NCBI GenBank assembly: GCA_024138015.1
Contig: JAMXBB010000010.1
Coordinates: 9,011,653-9,075,652, forward strand
Length of the DNA: 64,000 bases
Origin: Lumnitzera littorea
Lineage: Eukaryota; Streptophyta; Magnoliopsida; Myrtales; Combretaceae
Direction: 5' to 3'
Part shown: positions 1 to 11,216 of the stretch, one piece after another
Numbering within the stretch: position 1 is the stretch's first letter
Layout: each line of letters starts with the position of its first letter
Notes under the pieces: model-generated
Seen by the model: the letters and a program-made list of their open reading frames with translations, nothing else
Databases searched by the model: none
Told to the model about the DNA's origin: nothing
Program-made: the position numbers and the translations under genes

Positions 1-2
1 CT

Positions 3-1699
3 TCCATAATCTTTGTCCCTACTTTTGTGCCCATTACGGTGGAGGATAAACCTACCAACATTGATGACTTGTACGTGGTGATGCTTACTCCTCTTGATAG
101 GGGTAAGAAGGAGGGAGCTAAAGCTAAGGCCCTATCTGGCACAACCAGGTAGAAAAGGAAGGCTCCCAAGACTATAGGGGATGCGGTGCCCAAGGCCAAG
201 AAACAGAAGCTTACAGGGAAGGCATACTTGAGTCTTGTACACTTATATAAGTAGCCGACAACTTATCCCTACAAGTGCGCTGATGAACTTAGGGATGGAT
301 TTTTTTATGTCTTGAATAAGTTTAGGTTCCTGTGGATCGAGCTGGACTAGTTCAAGGACATACCGCACATCTTTTGAAATGAAGAGCTTAGCCTTCATAC
401 TTTTAAGGTTGAAAAAAAAAAAGGGTTAGGGTAAGCTCCTGAGGCCAAAGTAGGAGATCCAGAGCAGCGACATTATGTTGTAGCACCGAACTCTAAGCTA
501 TCAAGTCATACTGGGGTCTTACACTCTTAACAATGGGGCCATGGCAAGTAAGCCTTTGTCTTTTCTAATTGATATCCTCCTTTATCATTGTTGGTCCAAC
601 CGTAGTTTACGTTTTTTCTTTCTTTTTTTTTTTGTTGCAGTACCATAGCTAGGTATTGCTCCAATTGAGTAACTACAATGCCATACGAAAAGGGGTAAAG
701 GGCTTTCAAGAAGCATTGCTTAGAGCCGAAAAGGACCTGTAGGAGGTAGAGTCTTTTACTAATAAATATTTGGATAAGTTCATCAAGGCTAACCGGTACC
801 TTCGTCGCTCTTATGTGCAGGTGGCTGGGTTCGAGGGGAGGTTAAAGGATGTAAAGTGGGAGAAGTTTGCTATTGAAGACGTTGCCAAGAAGGCTAATGG
901 CTTGAAGGCTTGACTTGAAGATAAGTAGAGGACTAAGGCCCAACTTTCCTAGAAACTGGATGAGGAGAGGGAAGCTAAGGCCAACCTCGAGAGAGAGAAC
1001 ATCAAATTGAAGGCATCAATCTTTCGATTGCAGACCGAGCTGGCGATGAAGGTGTTAGAATGTGATAGTGCTAAAACCACATCGTTAGAGCTAACCAGTC
1101 AGAAGGTGGAGCTAGAATAGCAAATCAAGGAACTCTAGGGGGAGGGGGGGAGGGGGTGCGCTTTAGAGATGGACGAGCTCATCTCTAAATTAGAGAGTAG
1201 GGAGGTTCTTAGTGACGTTGTTGCTCAGAAAGCTATTGTAGATTTTCAATTGAAGGAGGAGTGGTTGGACAAGCTGGAAGATGTCTCCATCGAATCCGCT
1301 TGCTTCACAAGAAAAGAGATACTTACCTATTATCTCTATCTCGACCTGAGCTTCCTTAATTTTCTGGATAGCCCAACTTTTCGAGAGAAGAAAGAGGCCC
1401 AAGTGCGAGATGGAGAAGCTACTTAAGTAGCTACCAAGGTCCAAGGCGCCCCTTTTTCTGCCAGGTTCGAACAAGATGCTTCTACATCCAGTTTTGTCTT
1501 AACAGCTCAACAAGAGATCACCTCTAAGGGTGTTTCTCAAGATCGAGGTGATCCTCCTGCTTACCCTAGTCAGTAGCTTTCGGCCCTTACTCTAACCCAA
1601 AACAAGTCTTCCCAAGGGCCATCAATAGACCAGCCCTCGGAGTAGATAGAAGTACTAGATTTTTCAGAGTTGTCGGAATTAGCTGATCCTAGATAGTAA
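3..1699 (+). pseudogene. Reverse-oriented extra ORF of the Tat element (gypsy-type 'transposase' coiled-coil protein), broken
   Basis: Frame 3 translates from the first bases as a polar protein fragment (VPTFVPITVEDKPTNIDDLY), open to a TAG near position 150. From about 740 a long charged heptad-rich stretch follows, with ERENIKLKASIFRLQTELAM around 985-1050, which is a coiled coil. The C-terminal part at 1169-1426 has a YLDLSFLNF motif like the PDLDLS end of plant 'putative gypsy type transposase' proteins. A likely intron lies at 548-640, with donor GTAAGC, a T-rich tract and acceptor TTGCAG. In-frame stops at several points are TAG or TGA where Gln or Arg is expected, so the gene is dead. 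It lies antisense to the Tat pol genes, as described for extra ORFs in Tat elements. Its function is unknown. Confidence 0.6.
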
Positions 1700-1887
1700 T
1701 TATCCTTCCCCCCCATCCTCTTTTTGTACCTTAGGTCGGGATGTCGACCTTAAATTTGTAAACTCCATGTTATGAATGATACTTAAATTTGTTCACGTAC
1801 TTGGTTATCCACTTCAATTTTTTGTTTTTTATCGAACATTTTTCCTTGTTTGCTCAATTCGGTATGGCATGATCTGATACTTTGTGT

Positions 1888-2226
1888 ACAAGGGGCATTA
1901 TCCCTTACCTAAGTTATTATAAGAGGTCAGGTCGATGGTGTTCCAGCTTGCCCAATTGGGAGTTCCTCAAGGTAAGGAATGTTTCTTTTTATTGAGGTTA
2001 TCTAAGGAGGTTGAGTTAGTGGCATTCCAACCTGCTTGGTTAGTGGGAGTTCCTTAGGGTAAGGGGCATTTTCCCTTACAAAGGTTACCCGATGGGGTCA
2101 GGTCGGTAGTGTTCTGACCTACCTAGTTAGTCGGAGTTCCTCAAGGTAAGGGTTGTTTCTCTTTACTGAGGTTACTCGAGGGGGTTGGGTCTGGTCAGTA
2201 GAGTTCCAACCTGCCTAGTTAGTCGG
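1888..2226. repeat. 87-bp minisatellite, about four copies
   Basis: Four diverged units follow each other head to tail. The unit start 'aggtta' occurs at 1995, 2082 and 2169, exactly 87 bp apart, with an earlier diverged copy from about 1911 and part of another before it. Each unit contains a version of 'gttcctcaaggtaagg'. The array lies in the non-coding stretch between the reverse ORF and pol of the Tat element. Tandem arrays in this position are common in Tat elements. Confidence 0.85.
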
Positions 2227-2310
2227 TCTATTAACCTTCTAAGGGCTGGGACTTAGTAAAAGAGTAAGAGGAGGAGAGGTAAACGTAGACAAGGTATGTA
2301 AAATGGAACT

Positions 2311-3220
2311 TGATACAGACTCATGGATGAACACATGAACCTAATATCATGCGAAACCAAAGGGGGTGAGTCCAAGTTGCAAGATAGCCTGAAAAGTAAA
2401 TGATAGTTGAGGGAGAACAGGGGTTCCTACGCACTGACGCTGGATATGACGTACTAATGCCTCACACGAGCTTAGATCGTACTTGATATGACACACAAAT
2501 GTAGCCAGAGGTCACTTGCGACTAGTCTATGCTCAAATGGGCTAGATAAGAATAGCTCAAGAGTAATAAGACACTTAGCTTGAGAGAAGGTAAAAAGTTC
2601 AATGTATTCTTCTGTATATATTTTTGCAGCTGTTACATTATGTGACTATTTATAGTACCTTGTTAAGGTAAGTTTTATGTTACAGATAATTATAAAAATG
2701 AATTCCTATTCGCAAAATAAAAAAGGAAATTACTATATAGGGAGACACAAAATTGTACGTAACAAATGTCGTTTGTCAGAAAGGATAATACGATTGTTAG
2801 TAAGGACAGTACGCGTACGTTTTTACTGTGATTTTGACAGTATTGTAGTCCGAACAGGGGTAGGCTTCTGTTTAAGCCTGTTTATTGTTAGAAAAGGTTG
2901 GATCGTGGTTAGTTCGGGGACAACTCATCTTGGGTTAGCCTCGAAGGGTCGGTTCCTAACAGTCTTGGTCAGCCTCGGCATAGTAGAGATTGCTATACTC
3001 AAATTTGGCGCTTGGACTATGGTTTAGTAGAGGGTTCGGCTCAGTATGCTGGTTAATTACCTCGGCAACATCTTGGTTAACATAGAGAACAAAGTAGCTC
3101 GGCAGATTATACTAGGATAAGTACCACTCTTCAGCGCTTAACTCAACTTGGATAGCTCGGCGAACCACTTGAGAAAGCCCTTAGGCTTGGGAGCATGTAA
3201 TCGATCCTTGATCCCTATCA
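2311..3220 (-). repeat. 3' LTR of gypsy element 1
   Basis: This copy aligns along its whole length with 7910-8819. On the minus strand it starts TGATAGGGATC and ends GTATCA. A TATA-like CTATAAATAG lies on the minus strand near 2645-2656. The bases just right of 3220 are C- and T-rich on plus (tcccctc), that is a short polypurine tract on the sense strand, as needed for plus-strand priming. Confidence 0.88.
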
Positions 3221-3270
3221 TCCCCTCTAGGTTGTTTAAGATTTGGGATCAAATCTGGTTCGGTTTCTGG

Positions 3271-6200
3271 TTATTCATTCTTGGAAGTGTAAGGTTGGAG
3301 ATTAGCAATGTTGAAGGAGTCTAAAGCTCCATATACTTCAGGTAATTCAATCCTATAGGCATTAGGATTGATCTTTTCAAGCATTCTGAAAGGTCTGTCA
3401 ACTCTGGAAGATAACTTGCTCTTTCTCAAGCTTGGGAATCGTTTCTCGCTAAGGTATATCAAGACCAAATCACCTAATCGAAATTCCCTCTTCCTCTGTC
3501 CTCGACTTCGTTTCTCAAGCTTAATAGCATCTCAACCCAGTTACTCTACAACCTTCTAGTGCATGGCTTTAATGGTCTCAACTCTCTCAACGGCTGGCCG
3601 GTTTTCATTAAGCATCGGCTAGGGTGCTTAGTCTAATGGCCGTTCAGGATTGAACCCATAGGCGACCTTAAATGGAGAAATGCTTGTGACGCTGTGGGCG
3701 GTCCTGTTGTATACGAACTCAATGATTGGTAGGCATAGATCCTAATCAACTATGTTTTGTCCAACAGCAACTCACAGTAAAGTTCCAACGGTTTTGTTGA
3801 CAACTTCGGTCTATCCATTAGTCTGTGGGTGGCAGGATGTGCTGTATAGCAGCTTGGTTCCCATTTGCCTCCACAAATTTCTCTAAAAGTGATTCATGAA
3901 CTTAGGGTCTCGGTCTAAAATAATGGTCCTGGGAATTCCGTACAACTTGATTACTTCCTGTAAGAAAAGAAAAGAGATAGTCGAAGTGTCATTAGTTTTG
4001 AAACAGGGCACGAAATGTGCCATCTTGCTAAATCTATCAACAACCACCATGATGGAGTTCTTCCGTCAGGACGTCCTTAGCAATCCTAACACGAAGTCTA
4101 TACTCAACTCAGACCATGGTTTGGTCAGGTTCAGCAAGGGTTAGTAGTGTCCTTACTTAGCTCAACTCTTCACTTTTCGGTAAGTTACACTCCTTTCTAG
4201 CATGGACTGGATATCTCTCTTCATCCTTGGCTAAAAAAATTTAGAGGATAATACTTCATAAGTTCGACACTGGCCAAAGTGTCCTGTCAATCCCCCTTCA
4301 TGCGTCTCGTGCACTAGCAGTTCTCACCTAGAACAAGTCGAAATACATAGCCTCTTCTTCCTAAATAAGTATTTATCTTCCTTGTAATTGTCGTCCAGTA
4401 TCCATCCTTCCTTACGACAAGTGTAGATAAGACCAAAGTGTGGGTCCTCAGCATACAAATTCTTGATAGTTGAAAAACTAAGTAGTTTCGTCTACAGCTC
4501 GGTCAGGAGTTTATGTCGTCTCGATAGGGTATCGGCTACTACATTGTTCTTTTCGTTCTTGTATTTTACGACATGAGAAAAACTCTCCATGAATTTAACC
4601 CACTTAGATTGTCTTCGGGACAACTTTGGTTGGCTCTTCAGATATCTTAAGGATTCATGATTGGTATAGATCACAAATTCCTTAGGCAGCAAATAGTGTT
4701 GCCACACTGTTAGGGCTCAGATTAAGGAGTAAAACTCCTTATTATAGATGAAGTAGTTGAGTGTAGCTACTCAAAGTTTCTCACCAAGGTAAGCAATAAG
4801 TCAGCCTTCTTGCATCAACACAGCATCTATGCTTAGTCCGGACGCATCACACTCTACTTCAAATATCTTGTCAAAGCTCAGCAAAGCTAAGACGGAGGCT
4901 GTAGTTAGCCTCTGTTTCACTTCCTCAAAACTCCTCCTCTCTTTCTCATCCCATCTAAATTCAACATTCTTCATTGAGAGTTTAGTGAGTGGGGCTATAA
5001 TCGTACTGAAGTTCCTGATGAATCGACGATAGAACGACGCCAGGCTGTGAAAACTTCTCACATTAGTAGGACAGGTCAACTCAAGCCATTCTATGATCAC
5101 TCTTATCTTCTCTTCATCGACTCGGATGCTACCTCCGTTCACAACAAATCCTAAGAAGATCACCTTGGAACGACAAAAGTTGCACTTCTTCAAATTAGCG
5201 TAGAGCTGTTTGGCTTAGAGTTTCGCAAGCACTTGTTGGAAATGTTCTCGATAAGTATCCAGGTCGAGACTGTACACTAGAATGTCATCAAAATAGACCA
5301 TGACAAACCTTCCCAATAACTCTCGGAGCACATGATTCATAAATTGCATGAATGTGTTCGGCGCATTGGATAGTCCAAATGGCATTACAAGCCACTCGTA
5401 TAAACTATGTCGTGTCTTAAGTGCAGTTTTCCACTCATCTCCTTTAAGCATTTGGATTTGATAGTATCCAAATTTGAGATAGATCTTGGAGAACACTCTT
5501 ACTCTACTTAACTCATCTAGCATATCATTAAGCCTAGGTATAGGATACATGTACTTGATGGCTCTTCAATTGATGGCTCGGCTATCCATACACATTTTCC
5601 AAGAACCATCATTCTTTGGTACCAACAAGGCCAACATAGCACAGGGACTCGTGTACATACCTTTTCTTCATGAGGTTGTTTACTTACCTCTGCAATTCGG
5701 TAGCCTATTTAAGGTTCAGCCTATAGGCAGGCTTATTTGGCAGTACGGTTACTAACTGCAAGTCAATCGCATGCTCGACGCCTCGAATTGGGGGTAAACC
5801 CTCCATTAGCTCCTCCAGAAACAAGTCGGTAAAGTCCTCTTATAGGGTTTTTACCTTGGTCGGCAACTCTTCCTCCTTGGGTCTCATCTCCAGAAGCCTC
5901 TTGAAAAGCAGATAGGTTGGTCCCTCCAGCTCTATTTCTCTTTTTAGTTCGGCTCAGGTCAGTACCAAAGCCTCCTTCTTCAGGGTTCAACTAAGCTGGG
6001 ACTATATGACTTTTACCTACTTAGCATTCATGGGACTCAATTTCAACCTTCTTCTTTCATGCTCCACAAAACATGTGTTCCTCCTACCGTCATATATAAC
6101 TGCTCGGTCAAACATCCATGGTAGTCCAAGTAAAAGGTGGGATGCACTCATGGGCAGTACATCACAAAGCACTTCATCTCGATACCTACCTATATAGATC

Positions 6201-6360
6201 AGCACAGACACCTATTTGTTCACTTATAGGGCTCCCTTATTACTGTACCAATGAAGCTTGCAAAGTTTCGAGTGAGACATGGTCGACAATTTCAGCTATT
6301 GGACCATAAATGTAGAGGCTGTATTGGTACAGCTCCTACTATTAATGATCAATGCGCATA
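3271..6360 (-). pseudogene. Element 1 pol remnant: protease, reverse transcriptase, RNase H, integrase
   Basis: Minus-strand pieces in several frames give a full pol order. Protease C-terminal sequence (VLPMSASHLLLGLPW) lies near 6017-6211. Reverse transcriptase near 5215-5550 keeps the catalytic YFDDILVYS at about 5275-5300. The RNase H region at 4801-5193 has FEVECDASGLS. Its end and the linker to integrase at 4492-4707 include KNNVVADTLSRRH. Integrase continues to a C-terminal stretch at 3271-3468 (KINPNAYRIELPEVYGALDS). Stops and shifts separate all these blocks, so no polyprotein can be made. The sequence is closely related to the pol of element 2 and, less closely, element 4. Confidence 0.85.
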
Positions 6361-6369
6361 ATGATTAGT

Positions 6370-7703
6370 TTACCTTACATGCAATATGGAAGAGATTTTC
6401 TCTCTGCTTGTCTTCAGGCACAGGACCGATACTCATTATCCTCTTCAATACTAGGGCATGAAGTTGCCTTCTTCGTTGTAGATAACTTCCTCTTCGAACA
6501 TCTCAGTCTGTTCATCCTCTTTTGACTCCTCTACTTCCTCATTAGTACTATCAACCTCAACGGTTGGCGACTCACCTTTGATCACCATTGTTCTCCTATT
6601 CAGACACTGAGTGGCCATGTGTCCAAATCCTTGGTATTTGAAATACTTGATCTCATTTGTCTTCCTCCTTTCTCGAACTTCCTTAGTAGTTCCTTCTCTT
6701 TTGCTCAGGTAATCAAAACAGGTCGGGTCTCAGTGACCTTACTCAATTCCATTCATACAGGTCTGCTCGAAATAAGTTAGCTACTGCCAGGACGGTTAAC
6801 AGGTGGTCGGAATCTTCCTATTTGATGCCTTTCTATCCTCTGGGCAGCTCAAATTGCATCATCGAGCGTTCTAACGTCCGGGGTTTCCAAGACATCCCCA
6901 ATCTCATACTTCAATCTGCCAATGAATTAAGACACAGTTTGCTCTTTTGGCTCTATAACTTCACACTGGATCATTAACATTTAGAACCTCTTAAGGTAAG
7001 CATCCACACTCGATCCTCTTTGTCTCAGTTTTTACAACCTCTTAAAGGTATCCTACAGATAATAGCTCGGCATGAATCTTCTCCGCATAACTCTCTTCAT
7101 GTCATCCCAACTCCTAATTTCTCGTTCTCCTTCCCTTCTTCTAGTGGCTTGCAAGTTCTTCTACCATAAGGCGGCATAGCTAGCGAACTCCAACATAGCT
7201 AGCCTAACCTTTGCATTTTCGGGCACTTCATGGTATTCAAACTGATCTACCCAATCTAGGTAATCCTCAGCAACACCAATTCTAAAGAAACTCGAAATAT
7301 GCATCCTTAATCCCTTAACTCTAAGGGCTCGAACATTCCTTTCCTTAGGTTCGTAGTACTCTTCGGCCTCGTCACCTACTTCTGTTTCCTCCTCAATCTC
7401 TTCAAGCGCTAGTCTTCATCTAGCATCCTTACCAATTCCTTCGACTCAGGGTGGTCGAGCTAGGGCGTTATCTTGGCTAAACTAACCATTGCCTCGACCT
7501 TGCTTTTGACGTTCCCTCGTGGGGTTGTTTCTAGCTCACTATCTGTCTTCTTGGATGACAATCACTAGACTAGCTACCAAATCAGTAAGCCTATCCAAGC
7601 GGTCACCCACTAACTGAGGTGAGAAGCTACCTTCTTGTCTTTAACTATGTCGAGTACCACTTTCTTGGTTTCCTAAAGTCCCTTGCACACTTGAATCCGA
7701 CAT
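6370..7703 (-). pseudogene. Element 1 gag remnant
   Basis: A start codon on the minus strand at 7701-7703 opens MSDSSVQGTLGNQESG before a stop. Downstream fragments match the gag of element 2 (14935-15303). The zinc knuckle near 6600-6650 reads YFKYQGFGHMATQC, so two of the three cysteines expected in the CCHC box are tyrosine. This would abolish zinc binding. Both changes fit G-to-A transitions of TGT/TGC codons. Confidence 0.75.
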
Positions 7704-7894
7704 TGATGTTTACTTCACAACAAACATAGAGTCAACCATACTTTATTTTGGCGTAATGAAAATAGGGGAAAACAGAGTGCAAAACACTTCTCACTACTAA
7801 ACTTCAAAGCCAATAATAGAACCACTATCAGACAAGAGTAGTGATAAACTATTAAAAGAGCACAGTAGTAAGATTCAGCTTCGAACGTAACTAA

Positions 7895-7906
7895 GCTTTG
7901 ATACCA
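7895..7906 (-). other. Primer-binding site of element 1 (initiator tRNA-Met type)
   Basis: The minus strand reads TGGTATCAAAGC three bases inside the 5' LTR end. Plant gypsy and copia elements primed by initiator tRNA-Met carry TGGTATCAGAGC, so there is one mismatch. It fixes the element as minus-strand and identifies 7910-8819 as the 5' LTR. Confidence 0.85.
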
Positions 7907-7909
7907 AGA

Positions 7910-8819
7910 TGATACGAACTCGTAGATGAACACGTAAACTCAATATCACATGTAACCAAAGGAGGTGGGTCCAAGCCGCAAGATGGCTTGAAAAGTAAAT
8001 GATAGTCGAGGGAGAGTAGGGGTTCTCGCATACCGACGCTGGATATGACTTACCAATGCCTTATATGAGCTCAGGTCGCACTTGATATGACGCATAAGTA
8101 TGGCCAAAAGTCACTTGCCACTAGTCCACACTTGAATGGGCTAGATAAAAGTTGCTCAAGAATAAGAGGAGACTTAGCTTGAGAGAAGGTAAAAAGTTCA
8201 GTGTATTCTTCTGTATATATTTTTGCAGCTATTACATTATGTGACTATTTATAGTACCTTGTTAAGGTAAGTTCTATGTTATAGATAATTACAAAAATGA
8301 ATTCCTATTTGCTAAATAAAAAAGGAAATTACTATATAGGGAGACACAAAATTGTGTGCAACTAACGTCGTTTGTCAGAAAGGATAGTACGATTATCAGT
8401 AAGGACAGTACGCGTGTGTTTTTACTATGATTTTGACAGTATTGTGGTCCGAGTAGGGGTAGCCCTCTATTTAGGCTTGTTCATCGTCAGAAGGGGCTGG
8501 ACCATAGTTACTTCAAGGACTGCTCATCTTGGGTTGGCTTCGGAGGGTTGGTTCCTGACAGTCTTGGTCAGTATCGGCATAGTGGAGAATGCTGTACTCA
8601 GATTTGGCACTTGGACTATGGTTTAGTAGAGGATTCGACTCGGCATGCTGGTTGATCACCTCGACAATATTTTGGATAGTACGGAGAGCAAAGTAGCTCG
8701 GTAGATTGGACTGGGATAAGCACTGCTCTTTGGTGCTTAACTCACTTTGGACAGCTCGACGAACCACTTGAGAGAGCCCTCAGGCTCGAGAGTATGTAAT
8801 CGGTCCTTGATCCCTATAA
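7910..8819 (-). repeat. 5' LTR of gypsy element 1
   Basis: Direct-repeat partner of 2311-3220, also 910 bp. It keeps the TATA-like box on the minus strand near 8243-8254. The outer end reads tataa instead of the expected tatca. It is followed by gaatt, the partner of the gaact TSD at 2306-2310. Confidence 0.88.
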
Positions 8820-8824
8820 GAATT

Positions 8825-10241
8825 TCTCATTCAAAATTTGAAATGATATACATAATGGTACACTAATCAAAGTAAAGCCAAAGGTTATTGACATCCCATG
8901 TGTACGAGATGAGCTTGCCATCCAATTTTTCTAATTTGCATGCTCCATTACCTAAATTTTCTCTTACTTTAATTGGGTCTTCTTAATTAGTGGCCAACTT
9001 ACCCTGTCCTTCTCATAAATCCATGGCCTCTAAATTCCGGTAGACCAAGTTGTCGACCCTAAACTCTTTGTGTCTGACCTTCTAATCGTAGTATCTGGCT
9101 GCTTGGTTAGTAGGCAGTTACTTGAGTAGCAGTGAAATCTCTGATTTCTTCGATGGTGTTGACGCTGGCTTACAGTAAGGACTCACTAAGGATGGTGTTG
9201 AAAATTTGAGTCCGGATGTTAGGGAGCTCGAGTTTAATGAGGAGACTACTTCCGATCCTAACATAAAGCGAAAGGGGGTTTCGCCAATGGAAGTACGGTG
9301 GGTAATCCTATAACCGCATAAAATGTTGGGCAGTTCATCTACCTAGGCACTACAGGTTTGGTCTACTTGGTTCTTCAAACTGTTGAGGATGACCCAATTG
9401 GCTACTTTTACCTAGTCATTTGACTGCCGAGGGGCAACCAAAGTAAAGTACTGGAGTTTTCAAACTATCGCCTGTTGTCCATGATAAGAGCATAAGAGGC
9501 CCCAAATGGGAAGAGGATGTTGTTCCTAATAAAGGACTTAACACTCCTCTCTATGATTTTCGCCACGGCTTTAGCCTTGACCCACTAGGTGAAGTAGTTG
9601 ATGGCAATTATGATGAACTGCCATCTTCCCAAAGCCTTGGGGGAAGGCATCAAGGATGTCGATGCCCTATTAGTTGAATTGCCACGAACTGGTCAAAGGT
9701 TAGAGGCTAGTATTGGGTACGTGACTGATGAGGGCATGCTTCTAGCATTGGGGGCACTTTCGGGCTATGGCTTTGGTATCTTACCTCATAGTAGCCAATA
9801 GTATGACATGCATGCCCTTACCTTCTTGGAGGTATTTAAGTAGGGGGTAGGGGAGGGGTTGGTGGCAGGGCTAGCCCTCCCGTGATACAGGACACCATTG
9901 ACTAATGTGTAGTTGGTAGTGTAATATCTCAACTTCTTTGCCTCTCTACTATCTTCTAAAAGTGTGTCTTGCTCCAAATAACTCCAAATGGGATCCATCT
10001 AACTTAGCTTTGAAATTGCTGCTGTCAGTTCCAAGACTTCTATTGAGCTTAGAGTTATACTCTTCTCTCATAGGTACTGTATGAAGATCTTCCTATCCCT
10101 TACCTTGAGCTTTTGTATCCTAATAAAGCCGAGTTTGGATAGCTAATCTATCACTAAATTTTCAAGTTGGGGGATCTTCGTGATGGTTCATGAAGGGAAT
10201 TCAGCTAGAAGGCTCTTCACCTTCTCTAGATACCTTGCCAT
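8825..10241 (-). pseudogene. Tat host element: integrase and RNase H remnant
   Basis: The minus strand next to element 1 gives an integrase C-terminal end of the GNGACKLEKLDGKLIS type. Further upstream in pol (about 9560-9680) comes an integrase core motif of the form PKALGRWQFIIIAINYF, and then the RNase H to integrase linker and the end of RNase H near 9786-10235 (YLEKVKSLLAEF). Stops are frequent. The left edge is the element 1 TSD and the right edge is the LTR of element 2, so this block is one exposed segment of the Tat host. Confidence 0.75.
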
Positions 10242-11169
10242 TGATACGAACTCGTGGATGAACACATGAACCTGATATCACGCGTAACTAAAGGGGTGGG
10301 TCTAAGCTGCAAGATGGCTTAAAAAGTAAATAATATTTGAAGGTTAAACAGGGGGTTCCCATGCACCGACGAAGGATACGACGCACCAATGCCTCACACG
10401 AGCCTGGGCCGCACTTGATATGACGCACAAGTATGGCCGGGGATCACTAGCCACTAATCCACGCTTAAATGGGTTAGATAAGAGTAGCTCAAGAGTAAGA
10501 GGGACACTTAGCTCGAGAGTGAAAAAGTTCATTATATTCGTTTGTATTCTGATATGATCTTAACTTTTATAGTATGACGGTATTTATATCATCTTGTTAA
10601 GGTAAATCCTAAGTTACAGAAATTACAAAAGAATGGTCCTTATTTGCTAAAAACAAAAGAGAATAATTTACAAGGAAAATATGAAATTGTACAAAAGAAA
10701 GAACACGAACGCCCTTTGTCAGAAAGGACAGTATGGATGTTAGTAAGGGATAGTATACTCGCGTTTTTACAATGATTCTGATAGTATTATAGTCTGGGCA
10801 AGGGTAAACCTCGGTTCAAGTTTGTTCGGCGTTAGAAGGGGCTGAACAGTGGTTAGTTCAGGGATGGCTCACATTGGGGTTGGCCTCAAATGGTCGGCTA
10901 CTAATAGTTCTGCTCAACTTCAGCATAGTGGAGATTACTGCATTCAGATTTGGCGCTTGGACTATAGTTTAGTGGGGGGTTAAGCTTGGCATGCTAGTTG
11001 GTTGATCACCTCAGCAACATCTTGGATGGCATGGAGAGCAAAGTAGCTCAGCAGATCGAACTAGGGTAAGCACTGCTCCTCGGCACTTAACTCACCTCAG
11101 ACAGCTTGGCAGACCACTTGAGAGAACCCTCAGGTTCAGGATCATGTAATTGGTCCTTGATCCCTATAA
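10242..11169 (-). repeat. 3' LTR of gypsy element 2
   Basis: It aligns with both LTRs of element 1 and with the truncated copy at 15627-15879. It starts TGATACGAACTC and ends at tccctataa, the same mutated end seen at 8819. It shares the ordered landmarks of the family (gtaaat, cctcacacgagc, cttgttaaggtaa). Confidence 0.87.
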
Positions 11170-11216
11170 TCCCCTTCGAGTTATTTGAGATTCGAGATCA
11201 AATCTAGTTGAAGTTC

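Larger units (their letters stand above)
2311..8819 (-). mobile_element. Gypsy element 1, nearly full length with both LTRs, inactive
   Basis: Two 910-bp direct repeats (2311-3220 and 7910-8819) flank 4.7 kb with gag and pol on the minus strand. LTRs have the TGATA...TATCA form; the last base pair of the right copy is mutated. The flanking 5 bp are gaact (2306-2310) and gaatt (8820-8824), a target-site duplication with one C-to-T change. A primer-binding site matching initiator tRNA-Met adjoins the 5' LTR. Integrase ends like plant chromoviruses, but no clear chromodomain was read. Many stops and frameshifts show it is dead. The two LTRs differ at many sites, mostly transitions, so the insertion is old. 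Confidence 0.9.

Noticed and set aside
1190..1474. 94-codon minus-strand ORF
   Set aside because: It is the antisense shadow of the C-terminal part of the plus-strand reverse ORF, which has recognisable family character.
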